DNA of 64,000 nt from Euphorbia lathyris (Eukaryota; Streptophyta; Magnoliopsida; Malpighiales; Euphorbiaceae), in assembly GCF_963576675.1 (NCBI RefSeq), contig NC_088916.1, positions 48,299,001-48,363,000 on the forward strand, read 5' to 3'. This document shows positions 32,475 to 42,394 of this stretch, one piece after another; within the stretch, counting starts at the first letter, position 1, and every line of letters begins with the position of its first letter. The notes under the pieces are model-generated. The model was not told the DNA's origin. It searched no databases and worked only from the letters and a program-made list of their open reading frames with translations. Both the position numbers and the translations under genes were made by a program.

Positions 32475-32635
32475 AGAGTGGAGTTGAAGGAGGAGTTGAT
32501 GGCAGAGTTGAAGGTGGAGTTCAGGTAGGAATTGAGGGCAGAGTTGAAGGTGGAGTTAAAGGGAGAGTTGAGGGCGGAGTTGAAGGACGAGTTGAGGGTG
32601 GAGTTGAAGGAGGAGTTGATGGCGGATCTACGAGC
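32475..32635 (+). repeat. In-frame tandem repeat encoding EL-K/R-AEL-type charged helix
   Basis: Imperfect 24/12 bp units such as GAGTTGAAGGTGGAGTT and GAGTTGAGGGCGGAGTT encode about ten repeats of (A/V/G)EL(K/R). The protein segment would be a long charged helix. The stop at 32526 lies inside it. Confidence 0.8.
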
Positions 32636-34164
32636 TGTGAGTAAGGCAGATCGGATGGGAGAGCGTATTGGATGTGATATGTATACTAATTTCGACTTTA
32701 TGGGGGAAATAGGTGGGGATGTGGGGGAGGCGAACGTTGTAGAAGAGCATGGTGCGGAATAGAGTGGAATAGATAAGAAGGAAGAGGGTGAGAGGAAGGA
32801 TGAGCAGTGTGGAGAGGATAAGGAAGAAGAGGGTGAGAGGAAGGAGGATCAGTGTGGGGAGGTGATTGAAATCGGCGATGACACGGAACCACAAGAGATG
32901 CTCCCTGAAAAGGTATATGATAGTTTATATACATGTAGTTTTATATTTATTTTTAAATATGTTCCTTACAGGATGTTGGTCGTTATGTTTTGACAGGAAG
33001 CAATTATCACTTCAAACGAGAACACACAAGCCGTGATAGATGATGTGCATCAGCCTCAGCCGTTAAGGGCGGTGCGACAAAGGAAGCGACCACATCACGT
33101 GATAACACCATACACGGAGGAAAAGAAAAGAAAAAGGTGTAAGCAGTTGGCTACGAAGGGAACTAAGAAGGTAGCCAAGAAGGGAACTAAGACGGTAGAT
33201 CAGTGCATGGATATTGTCGTATCACAGAGTCCCACCTTTCCTAGAGCACCTCCTGTACCTACGTCATGGTCAGACCAGATTGATAAGGACGATGTGTCTA
33301 CATATGAGGTATGGAGGAATTTTTGCAACAAAAAGTCATCAAGGCCCGTTAAAGGGACAGAACCACTGCATCCGGAAATCCCGTGGTTCATACAAGCTGA
33401 GACACCGGGAAAATATTGGGACGAGGAGGTATTGCTTTTAAATATTATGGTTTGTTTGTTTGTGATGCATATGTTTGTGAAGCATGTGTTTGACTTATGT
33501 CTATATTTCTTTTTTAACTAGCACATCGATGCATTCATATATCTGTTGCGGCGCCAATCGTTCGAGAATGGTTTAGATGCGGACTGGACTACATGTGATA
33601 GCCAATTCACCGGATATATACAGTTGTCACACAATCTGGATATGGGCCACGTGTGTAATACTATCAATGGGAGAGATGACATGTTTATGAGACCATGGAA
33701 GGGTTTGAAGCGAATATTCATACCATTCAACATAAAAGGAAACCACTGGATATTAGGAGTGCTAAATACAACGAATATGCACATGTACATATATGATAGT
33801 TGTCTTTCTAATGACAGTGAGGAGAAGCTTGGTCAAGTACTCTAGAGGCCCATGACCGTACTTGCATACGCTATTGGCAAAACCATAGGGTGGACTGGTC
33901 AAAATCAGGACAACCGGATAGGGTGGACTAGGCTACCGGACACTCCATAACAGAGAACAGCATCGAACGATTGTGGGATGCTGGTGTGCATTTTTTCTCA
34001 ACTTTTAACAGCTGGTCGGCAGGTGCATGAATTAGACCCAGATGACGGAGATTTCCTTAGATTACGTGTTGTCCTTGAAATTTTCCATGGCAAACTGTAT
34101 AAATTTTGAGTTTTACTATTGGTGGTTTTTGTACTTGTTATATCTTCTGTTATATATTGTGCCC

Positions 34165-34410
34165 ATTGCATTCGCGAATACACATATCACTGAATTCGTG
34201 AAGTTGTCAGTTCGAAATCTTCATATTCGCGAAGGTACCATTGCATATGCAAATCATATCAGCTTCGCGAACATACCTCCTGATCCGCAAACTGGTGTAT
34301 TCGCGAACATCAACTTCGCGGACATACCTCTTGATCCGCATACTGGTGTATTCGCGAGTTCGCATATCTCTGAATTCGCGAAGTTGTCCATATATTCGCG
34401 AAGTTGTTTT
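34165..34410. repeat. TTCGCGAA-motif cluster 2, between the two MULE genes
   Basis: About ten motif copies, including CATTCGCGAATAC, TATTCGCGAAGG, CTTCGCGAACATAC, ATTCGCGAACATC and ATTCGCGAAGTTGTC. Two longer direct repeats contain ACATACCTCYTGATCCGCA and ACTGGTGTATTCGCGA. Confidence 0.85.
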
Positions 34411-34610
34411 ACACAAAAACACAAGGCTACTTGTTCTTACAAAAACACAAGGCTACTTGTTCTTACAAAAACATAAGGATACTTGTTCTTACAAAAACAC
34501 AAGGCTACTTGTTCTTACAAAAACATAAGGATACTTGTTCTTACAAAAACACAAGGCTACTTGTTCTTACAAAAACATAAGGATACTTGTTCTTACAAAA
34601 ATATAAGGAC
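34411..34610. repeat. 26 bp tandem array, about 7.6 copies
   Basis: The unit is ACAAAAACAC followed by AAGGCTACTTGTTCTT. From the third copy on, two variants (ACACAAGGCTAC and ACATAAGGATAC) alternate, giving a 52 bp higher-order period. Located between the convergent gene ends. Confidence 0.95.
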
Positions 34611-34629
34611 AAATTCTGCTCAAACCGCA

Positions 34630-37256
34630 TCAATTGTTCGAAGTCCTAGAACTTCGTGAACTTGCTATTGTACTTGGAGTTTGAATTGTATTTGGCAACG
34701 CTCGGTGACAATTCAACCTATTATGCCCGCTATTCCCACATCGGCTACATACCATTGGCAATGGGTTTTCACCTTGTGACGGTCTTCTATTCTGACTTCT
34801 TGGTCGTCCAACTGGGGCAGCACCTCTTACAGGGGGAAGCACCTTCCTTGGAGGGTCACAGTTTTTCCACTCCGTTTGGGGTCCGAGTGGGTAGATACAC
34901 TCTGCGTAAGCTAATCTAACTGCGTTGTTGGTGTAATATTTATCAACCCATTAGTATGCGTTACTTAGTCGATTCTCACATGCAACTTTACATACATGTT
35001 TACAAGGAAATTGAGACAGTTGCCATTGCCTACACGTGCAAGTACCTGCATCTAAGTCAACAATACCCCCTTTCCCTCGGTCCCCAATCTGAAATGTGTG
35101 TTGGTTTTTTCCACTGAATGTACATGGTATAGCTTTAGTAACATGTTTCTTCATCTTCTGTTCACCGTAAAATGACAGATAATGTTCTCGTGCTCTTGGA
35201 AATGGAAACATGAAGGTAATGTATTTATGTATCATCTAAATTACCAGAAATGACAACGTATAAAATATTTACCAGCCGCTGTTTGTCTTTCGTAGAACCA
35301 TCGTTGGACAGTAGTTCTAATGTACTCTATCAACATTGTGATGGGCAAACGTCTTCCTTCAACCATTACCGCGTTCCATGATTCAGCAATGTTTGTTGTC
35401 ATTATGTTATAACGACGGGTATGAAAATATGCACGCGGCCATCTCTGGATACCAGCTTGCTCTAGATATACTGCTGCTGGGCCATGTAGCTCACGTAGTC
35501 GAGCGAATGCTTCGATAAAATATGAAACCCTATAAGCTTTAGCAGCTCCCCAGTACACATCGCCTATCTTTCTAACTGACCTGAATTTGGCCTGCAGGTT
35601 CATTTTCAAATGGTGACAACAACATCCATGTATTGCATTTGGAAACACCAAGTTCACAGCATAGTCAATTCCTTTGTGCCTATCAGAGATGACGGCAAAA
35701 TTCTCTATGTCCCCGATACATTCTTTCAGTTTGGTCATGAACCAACTCCAAGCCTCGTTGCTCTCGTTTGGTCCAACCCCAAAAGCGATAGGATAAATCT
35801 GGTTATTACCATCTTTCCCAACTGCAATGTACAATTGTCCTGGATACTTACCTTTTAGGAAGGCTCCATCAACGCAAATGACAGGCCGAATGTGTTCTTT
35901 AAAAGCTCTAAGTGAAGGACCAAACGCCATAAAGAAGTACTGAAAATGATCAGCATCGTCGGTTTGAATATGTGTTACCGTACCTGGGTTTTATGCTTTC
36001 AACGTCTCACAGTAGTCCGGCAACAACATGTATGACTCTTTCGGTGAACCCATCACATCTTCTATGGCCCAATTCCTTGCTCTCCAAGCTTGCATATACG
36101 ACAAGTTTATTTTATATTGGGTCTCAAAATCTTTCACAATGTCCTTTAGTCTAAACACTCTACCCTGGATATCAAACTTATCTGAAAGTAGTCAGCCACT
36201 CGTTTCCCCGCTTGCCTGTGATGTGGTAACATTTGATCCCTAGAACATGTGTGGTTGTCCATTGTATCCATTCTTCGGAGCCTAAACATACTTGAATTGG
36301 ATATCGCAATTCCTCTAGCACGCCATTTACATACATCCGAATGTCTACATCTAACCTCAAACATGGACTTGTTAGACTTGTACACTTTCCATTCGAACCT
36401 GTTATTCACTGCGTATTTACCTAGTGCATCCTGCAATTCTCGTTTGTTGGAGAATATGTCGTGTACCTTTAAACCGACGACCCCTTTCGATGAACTATCT
36501 TCAATAGTAAACTTGGGTGCATCATGGATCTCAGGTAGCCATCAAAATGGATCACTCCTCTTCCTTATTGTTTCTACATTCTCTGCCAATACCCTGCTTT
36601 GGGGAACAGCTTCGCAATGCGATTGTCTCGGAGGGGTAGGTTGTCCATCATTTACCGTTTCCTCTGTGTCATCATGACCCCAAATGTCATCGTCATACAT
36701 CTGGTCCTCCCGATGATAAACCAGATTCGAGCTAATATCATCTAAACTAGGAGTGTGGGATGCAATATTGCACTCAATGATTGGTTCTTTTCCTGGCCTA
36801 TGAGGGGGGCGTTCAACAGTTGTGTTGTCTACTTCAGGATTTGTTTCAAATACAACTGTGGCATTGGCATCACAACTTGAATGAATAACATTCTCTACCT
36901 TCGTGACTCGCGGTTGGATTGTTCGTGACTCAAAATTAGCATATAGTGGGGGTAACAGCGTCAGTTTTCATCCGACAATAATCTAAAAAACACTCAACAT
37001 CACTTGAATCAACAATCGGAACTACTGCCCCAGGTAGTTGCTTTCGTCCGATAGTTAACTGCATAGTCATACGCAGATCAAATGACATTGGATCAACATG
37101 AGCAGTAGTGTATACTATCTCTTGCAGCCTTTCCAAGCTCAATCCTGGAGACAGCTTCAGCAATTTCTTCTCGCCCCCCTCGTATGTCATGGTCTTACCA
37201 ATTGTTTTCCACCGGCCATTCCACATGATCACACACAACACAAACTGGTCTGACAT
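34630..37256 (-). pseudogene. MuDR/MULE transposase, broken
   Basis: Minus-strand gene starting MSDQFVLCVIMWNG at 37256. Domains in order: N-terminal PB1-like/MuDR N-domain (37256-36937); acidic linker; MuDR DNA-binding domain around NRFEWKVYKSNKSMFEVRC and DVCKWRARG (36440-36150); MULE transposase core (35930-35270) with ICVDGAFLKGKYPGQLY (first Asp), VISDRHKGI (second Asp) and the CCCHHLKMN signature; SWIM zinc finger CTCRQWQLSQFPCKHVC (35030); C-terminal zinc knuckle CSRCGNSGHNRLNC (34730). It catalyses cut-and-paste transposition through the DDE core and binds TIRs. Stops at 36936 and near 34951, plus frame changes between 36146 and 35930, show a dead copy. A 37 bp GT-AG interval at 35236-35272 is too short to be a convincing intron. 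Confidence 0.9.
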
Positions 37257-37324
37257 GCTTCTATCAGTAATAAACAAAAAAAAAGAATGAGATAACAGAA
37301 TGAAATAACATCATGAAATAACAT

Positions 37325-37590
37325 ACACTTCGCATAATTCGCAGTTATTCGAATATGCGAATTCGCATATTTCGCAAATACATTCGCATACTTCGCAACT
37401 ACGTAAATTATGCGAAGTGTGCGAACCCAATGCTGGAACACCATATCTTCGCATACTTCGCGTATATTCCATATGCGAATTCCGCGAAGTATGCGAATAA
37501 CAAACGCATACACAACCTTCAATAGACTTTGCATATTAAGATTTCGCGAAACGGAATCATAATATGCGAAGCACGCGATCTTCCGCATGA
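37325..37590. repeat. TTCGCGAA/TATGCGAA-motif cluster 3 near the right end of the MULE
   Basis: Dense variants CTTCGCATA, AATATGCGAATTCGCATA, CATACTTCGC, ATATGCGAATTCCGCGAAG, GTATGCGAATAAC and ATTTCGCGAAACG, upstream of the transposase start. Cluster 1 and cluster 3 are each some 0.35-0.5 kb inside their TIR. Confidence 0.85.
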
Positions 37591-37816
37591 AGTTCAGATT
37601 TACAAATTTCTAACCTCAAAAGTAAACTGCTGCTGAAACTAACATCAACGAGTTCAAAGCGATTTAACCATATGAAACTAACATCATACTTACATGACAA
37701 GTCTCGGGCTTTGATTGATGAAGGATCTTAAGGAAAAAAAAGAGAGAGAAAATCGCGAATGAGAGTGAGATTTATCGCGTAACAAGAGAGAAGAGGGGAT
37801 GATCTGATTAAATGTC

Positions 37817-37938
37817 TTATATATATGAAGGGTATTATGGGTATTTCAAATTAAATCAGTCTATATATGTAAGTTGAACAATAATGGGTCTTAAAATGTA
37901 AATAGGCCTCCCATTACACCCATTTTTGTAATTTACCC
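37817..37938 (-). repeat. Right TIR of the MULE
   Basis: Inverted copy of 30233-30355 with substitutions and an indel; ends GTAATTTACCC before the TSD TTTAATTAA. Confidence 0.9.
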
Positions 37939-37947
37939 TTTAATTAA

Positions 37948-39007
37948 TTGTATTAGCTCAAAAGTGAGCCTTGAAAGCACTTCATGTGAATTACAAAGTT
38001 CAACTTGCTCTCTCCTACAAAGCTAATGTCTCTTCTTTTAAAACCCTTTAGAGCATCTTCAATAGAAAATGCTTAAAAGAGTGTTAACTGATTTGGTACT
38101 AAGTTTGACGACTCTTTAAAAGGTGTCCATTATTAGAGTGATGGTAGATGCCAAGAAGGTTAACACTTGCTTTAAGATTGACGACTCTCATCCTTTATTG
38201 CACAACATATAAATGACCTCAAAATTAAAAAGTTTAAGAATTAAAGTTACGTAGAATATTATCAAGTTTTTGAATTTTTCAATTTCGAAGTCGACAATAG
38301 TCGTTTTAATTTTGAGCACCTTGTTTTTAGTAAAACGAAAAATTTCAGTTATCTTCTCGTCATAAAAAACCACTCCCATCTTAGACAGAAAGAAATTCTA
38401 TCGATACTTGTTTAACAAAAGGTGAAATTACATGAGTTTTTTTTTACTTTACCCTAATATTTAAGATGTAGTTTTTGTCAGCAATAATAAACCCAGAAAA
38501 ATAAATGAACAAAAAAATCATTTATAACCTGAAATAATAAATTGGAGTATAAAATACATCATACATCAATCTTCCAGTATAACAAAATAGATGAAGAAAA
38601 TGTTGAGGCAAGTCATCAAACAATTTTATTAAAACAAAATTTATCAATCATCAGATACAACAACAAAGTTTGAACTCCACCGTATACAGATGGATGGATC
38701 ACCACTAAAAATTTACAGGAAGGAGTTTGAGTTTTTTTTTAAGAGCTTTTTGTCTGTGTATATATTCAGAGACTTCAAAAATGAAAAGAAAAATCATTCA
38801 AATAATGGCTAAAAAAACGTTTGACAGTTAATACGGGAATTAATCACATAATTAATTGTGTTATGATTAATAGCTTTGTAAATTGTAACTGTTCCAGACA
38901 TTTCATAATTTGATAAAATAATTCTAATTGTTGAGACGAAAAAAAAAAAAAACTAGTATGGATCGGACATGATGTGCATGATATCCCCCAAGCACATTAA
39001 GGTTTTA
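37948..39007. other. AT-rich spacer with a possible MITE remnant
   Basis: No gene. GAGCATCTTCAATAGAAAAT at 38052 resembles GAGCATCTTCAAAAGACTCT at 26981 and may be a shared MITE end, but no partner TIR or TSD could be fixed. The rest shows nothing. Confidence 0.4.
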
Positions 39008-39519
39008 GGCTTAATACATCATTTGCCCTCTGAACTTGTCCAAAAAGGTTGATTGGCCCCCTGAACTTTTAAAGTGTTTTGATAGCCCCCTGAATTTGAA
39101 TAAAATGTTCAGTTAGCCCTCTAAACTTGCGTAAAATGTAATCAATTGATCACTCGGTCGTGAAAAAGTAAGTTAAGTGCGGGAGGTGTATTCCACGAGT
39201 CTTAAAAAAAGTAAAACAACCAAAATCGGAATATAGATTCTAATATTAGAGAAGACAAATTGTATAGTTGAGCAAACAATAACTTCCTTTTTAATCTATT
39301 TTTTAATTATGTAATAACATTCTAAGACTCATGGAATACATCTTCCGCATTTAATTTACTTTTTCACGACCGAGTGATAAATTGATTACATTTTATGCAA
39401 GTTCAGGGGGCTAACTGAACATTTTATGCAAATTCAGTGAGCTATCGAAACACTTTGAAAGTTCAGGGGGCCAATCAACCTTTTTGGACAAGTTTAGGAG
39501 GCAAATGATGTATTAAGCC
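39008..39519. mobile_element. MULE MITE, family GGCTTAATACATCATTTG, copy 1
   Basis: 512 bp, TIRs of about 190 bp beginning GGCTTAATACATCATTTGCC, perfect 9 bp TSD AAGGTTTTA (38999-39007 and 39520-39528). No coding capacity. Confidence 0.95.
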
Positions 39520-39984
39520 AAGGTTTTATTTGCATCCTCTTACGTGGAAGAGCCTTCTTGTCTTGTAAAGTATATTAGTTTATAAACAATTTTTTCCTCA
39601 CTTATAACGTGAATAAAGGTTTCATTCCACCGTAAAATCATTTCAAGTAGCTTACTTTGAATATATAGTTCTCATTATTTATTTATTTTGAGTTTATAAT
39701 ATACCATATAAAAGATCTCACGGAGTAAAATATAAAGACATATTATTTGTTATTAGAAACTCTATTTAACCATTATATTTTTAAGCCTAAAATTGACCAA
39801 TAATCGCAATATAAAAGCCAGCTTTTTCCAATAATTCATCCACATGAATAAAATTGTAAGCGAAAAGAATTTGATGTGGTTATAACACTTTACGACTCAT
39901 ATTTGCATATGATAGGTACATTTACTTTACCAACTGACATGATGTCCTTGAACTATTTTGTCCCAAAATATTTAATTTCAGAAT

Positions 39985-40497
39985 GGCTTAATACATCATT
40001 TGTCTTCCAAACTTGTCCAAAAAGCTTGATTGGCTCCCTAAACTTTCAAAGTGTCTTGATAGCCCCTTGAAATTTCATAAAATATTTAGTTAGCCCCCTG
40101 AACTTGCGTAAAATGTAATCAATTGATCATTCGGTCGCAAAAAAGTAAGTTAAATGCGGAAGATGTATTCCACGCATCTTAGAATGTTATTACATAATTC
40201 AAAAATATATTAAAAATGAAGTTATTGCTTGATGAACTATACAACTTATCTTCTCTAATCTAAGAACCGTATAGCCCGATTTCGGTCATTTTACTTTTTT
40301 TAAGACTCGTACAATACATATTTCACATTTAACTTACTTTTTTACAATCGAGTGATCAATTGATTACATTTTGTGCAAGTTTAGGGGGCTAACTGAACAT
40401 TTTATGCAAGTTCAGGGGGCTATCAAGACAGTTTGAAAGTTCAGGGAGCCAATCAAGCTTTTTGGAAAAGTTCAGGGGGCAAATGATGTATTAAGCC
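39985..40497. mobile_element. MULE MITE, family GGCTTAATACATCATTTG, copy 2
   Basis: 513 bp, the same family as copy 1 and in the same orientation as judged by the left arm. Perfect 9 bp TSD TTTCAGAAT (39976-39984 and 40498-40506). Inserted into the decayed Sirevirus-like LTR. Confidence 0.95.
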
Positions 40498-40598
40498 TTT
40501 CAGAATTGAATTAAGTTGTTTTATGTTAATATGTTTGTTAAGTGTTGGTTATAATTTAAGCATAAAATCAAAGACAACCTAAAAGGGCATTAAAAGAA

Positions 40599-41068
40599 GG
40601 GTAAATTTCAAATAAAACTCTTGTGGTTTCACTAAATTTCAGATAAAGGATTGTGGTTTACTTTTTGCCATTGAAGTTTTCAACTTTAGCAAAATAATGA
40701 CTTTTTCGATTGATACTATTAAAATCACCCTTGATGACTTCAAAAATGACATATTTTAAGAACTACTAATATTCTAAACAACTTTAATTCTTCAACTTTT
40801 TTATTTTGAGATTATTTAGATGATGTTTGGTAAAGAGAGAGAAAGTTCTAAAAAAAGATGATTTTCGAAAATCGAAAATGTAGTTCCATAAAAAATATGA
40901 CATCGAACAACTTTAATTCTTGAAAATTTTCATTTTCAGGTCGTTAAAGATGGTTTTAATAGCATTAATCCAAATGCGAAACCTCAATCCTCGTTTTGAC
41001 AAAAAGTAAACCACAGTCATTTATCTGAAAATTAGTGAAACCACAGGGGTTTTATTTGAAATTTACCC
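40599..41068. mobile_element. MULE MITE, family GGGTAAATTTCAAATAAAAC
   Basis: 470 bp, TIR beginning GGGTAAATTTCAAATAAAAC, with GTGGTTTCAC further in. Perfect 9 bp TSD TTAAAAGAA (40590-40598 and 41069-41077). Also within the decayed LTR. Confidence 0.95.
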
Positions 41069-42208
41069 TTAAAAGAATTAAAGGTCCAAAGCTTAAGTCT
41101 GACACAAAATCCAGAAACCAGATCCTGAACCAAAAGCCCGTTGACAGACAAGTCAACTCAAGTGTTCGAAAAGAACCAAAACAACAGAAGAGTCTGTCGT
41201 ACAAACATATCTCTCCATCAACCATTTATGGAAAGTTTCAGACTAAAAAACTGCAACACCAAAAGTCAGAAGACGATCATTGACGCGCTGCTCAACGATC
41301 GACAGAAGCCTGATTTCGTCAACAACAACTTTCCCCTTACGGATAAAACCGGCCTAGTGGACAGAAGACAAAAGAGGATTTTCCCTCCAACGTCTCTTTT
41401 GAATTTCAAACGATCTTCTCCAAGTGCTCCACTATAAAAGCCAAGCCAAACTTTCATTTTCACACAAGAATCCTCATGCGAAAAAGAGATAAAATCTTCA
41501 AGTGAAAAACTAGAGCAAAATTGTAATACAAATTCACTTTCATATTTGCGTAAATCCAATAGAGATAGTAGTCCAAACTGAGTTCTATATTAGAACAAAT
41601 TTTCTATTGTAATTCAGTGGCTCTGTTATTTTCTTTGGTTATAAGCGAATAACTAGAAAGATAGATAGCTGAGTATGACCGTATGAGTGTAAAGGAATGT
41701 ACTTTAAAAAAGCTATTTCTATTGTAAAAAAGGCTTGTGCTCTACCCGTTAAAGAGTGTTTTAGTGGATTAAAGCTCAGAAAAATGAATTCTGAGGTTGG
41801 ATGTAAGCGAGGGGCTGAACCAATATAAGTCTGCTGAGTAACTTATGTCTTAACTCTGCCTTTATTACCTCTGGTTATATTGCATGCTCTAACTTATTTA
41901 TCTCACTCATAATCTTTGATTATTATGCGCCAATTAAACTATCATCTATCTTAAGAATAGTCAGAAGCTCTATTAAACGAGTTGTCCTCTAAGCGCATAC
42001 GTCATAAATAGAATCAAGCTTAGTAGACTGATTAATCATTAAACTGAACTTGCCTATAATTCCGAAGTTTGCCTCTATGCTAGCCATTGAATGATAAGTC
42101 TAAAATTTCATTCATCCATTTGAAATTAATCTAACCTCACATGAAACCAACAAATGATATCAGATAAGCTTTATCCCTAAGATAAAATTATATCTTCAGC
42201 TAAAAAAC

Positions 42209-42356
42209 TGTTAGATTTGTAAATAGAAAATAAAAGAGTCTTAGCTGACATGGCATTGAAATGTAATATAAATAGGACCCATGTGTAAAAGTTCATTAAG
42301 AAATATAAGACATCTTTTTCAATTTCTGGATTCTTTCTTCTTCTATGAAACTATGA
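42209..42356 (+). repeat. 5' LTR of the copia element
   Basis: TGTTAGATTTGTAAATAG to GAAACTATGA. A TATA-like ATATAAATAGGA is at about 42269. Confidence 0.9.
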
Positions 42357-42368
42357 TGGTATCAGAGC
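42357..42368 (+). other. PBS, complementary to initiator tRNA-Met
   Basis: TGGTATCAGAGC immediately after the LTR. Confidence 0.95.
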
Positions 42369-42394
42369 ATGGTTTTATCATAACTCTGTAAACT

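Larger units (their letters stand above)
30487..34110 (+). pseudogene. DUF1985 and Ulp1-type cysteine protease gene, six exons, broken
   Basis: Exon 1 30487-30507 (MARTGKK, GTATGT donor), exon 2 from 30892, further introns 31688-31762, 31895-31988, 32913-32996 and 33429-33521, all GT-AG and phase-compatible. The DUF1985-like part has VQLAMFRKTCFGHLVDF and FALVTRLRLG (31060-31270). A glutamate-rich stretch and a charged repeat (ELKVELKGELRAEL) follow. The C-terminal Ulp1 (C48) domain shows the catalytic His in GNHWILGV, Asp in MYIYDSCLS and Cys in SNDCGMLVCIF. Ulp1 proteases process SUMO precursors and conjugates in the nucleus. Lesions: a frameshift at an A8 run (about 31402), in-frame stops at 32526, 32760, 33843 and near 33948. 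Transposon cargo, not a host desumoylase. Inactive copy. Confidence 0.85.
30233..37938. mobile_element. 7.7 kb MULE carrying a Ulp1-like gene and a MuDR-type transposase
   Basis: TIRs of about 120 bp (30233-30355 and 37817-37938) share CATTTTAAGAYCCATTAT and CAACTTACATATATAGACT. The 9 bp TSD TTTAATTAA is perfect (30224-30232 and 37939-37947). Two convergent genes fill it: plus-strand DUF1985/Ulp1-type protease (30487-34110) and minus-strand transposase (34630-37256). Between and beside them are three TTCGCGAA-motif clusters and a 26 bp tandem array. MULEs with this gene pair have been described as Kaonashi-type elements. Both genes carry stops, so this copy is probably inactive, although its ends and TSD are intact. 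Confidence 0.95.
39950..42150 (+). repeat. Degenerate Sirevirus-like LTR, interrupted by two MITEs
   Basis: After removal of the MITEs the sequence follows the Sirevirus LTR at 17744-19078: AATATGTTTGTTAAGTGTTG, AAGCCCGTTGACAGACAAG, a TATA box (ACTATAAAAGCC, 41431), a GCTGAGTATGACCGTATGAG trace of the conserved hairpin, and GCTCTACCCGTTAAAGAG. A decayed PBS (TGATATCAGATAAGC, about 42151) follows. The left border is approximate. The rest of that element is absent; the copia at 42209 is inserted just beyond. Confidence 0.6.

Noticed and set aside
35236..35272. 37 bp intron in the MULE transposase
   Set aside because: It has GT and AG ends and joins two domain blocks, but it is shorter than plausible plant introns; a frame-breaking lesion is equally likely.
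41035..41559. Overlapping frames of 80-100 codons on both strands
   Set aside because: They fall in the decayed Sirevirus-like LTR around its TATA box and do not resemble Gag or Pol.
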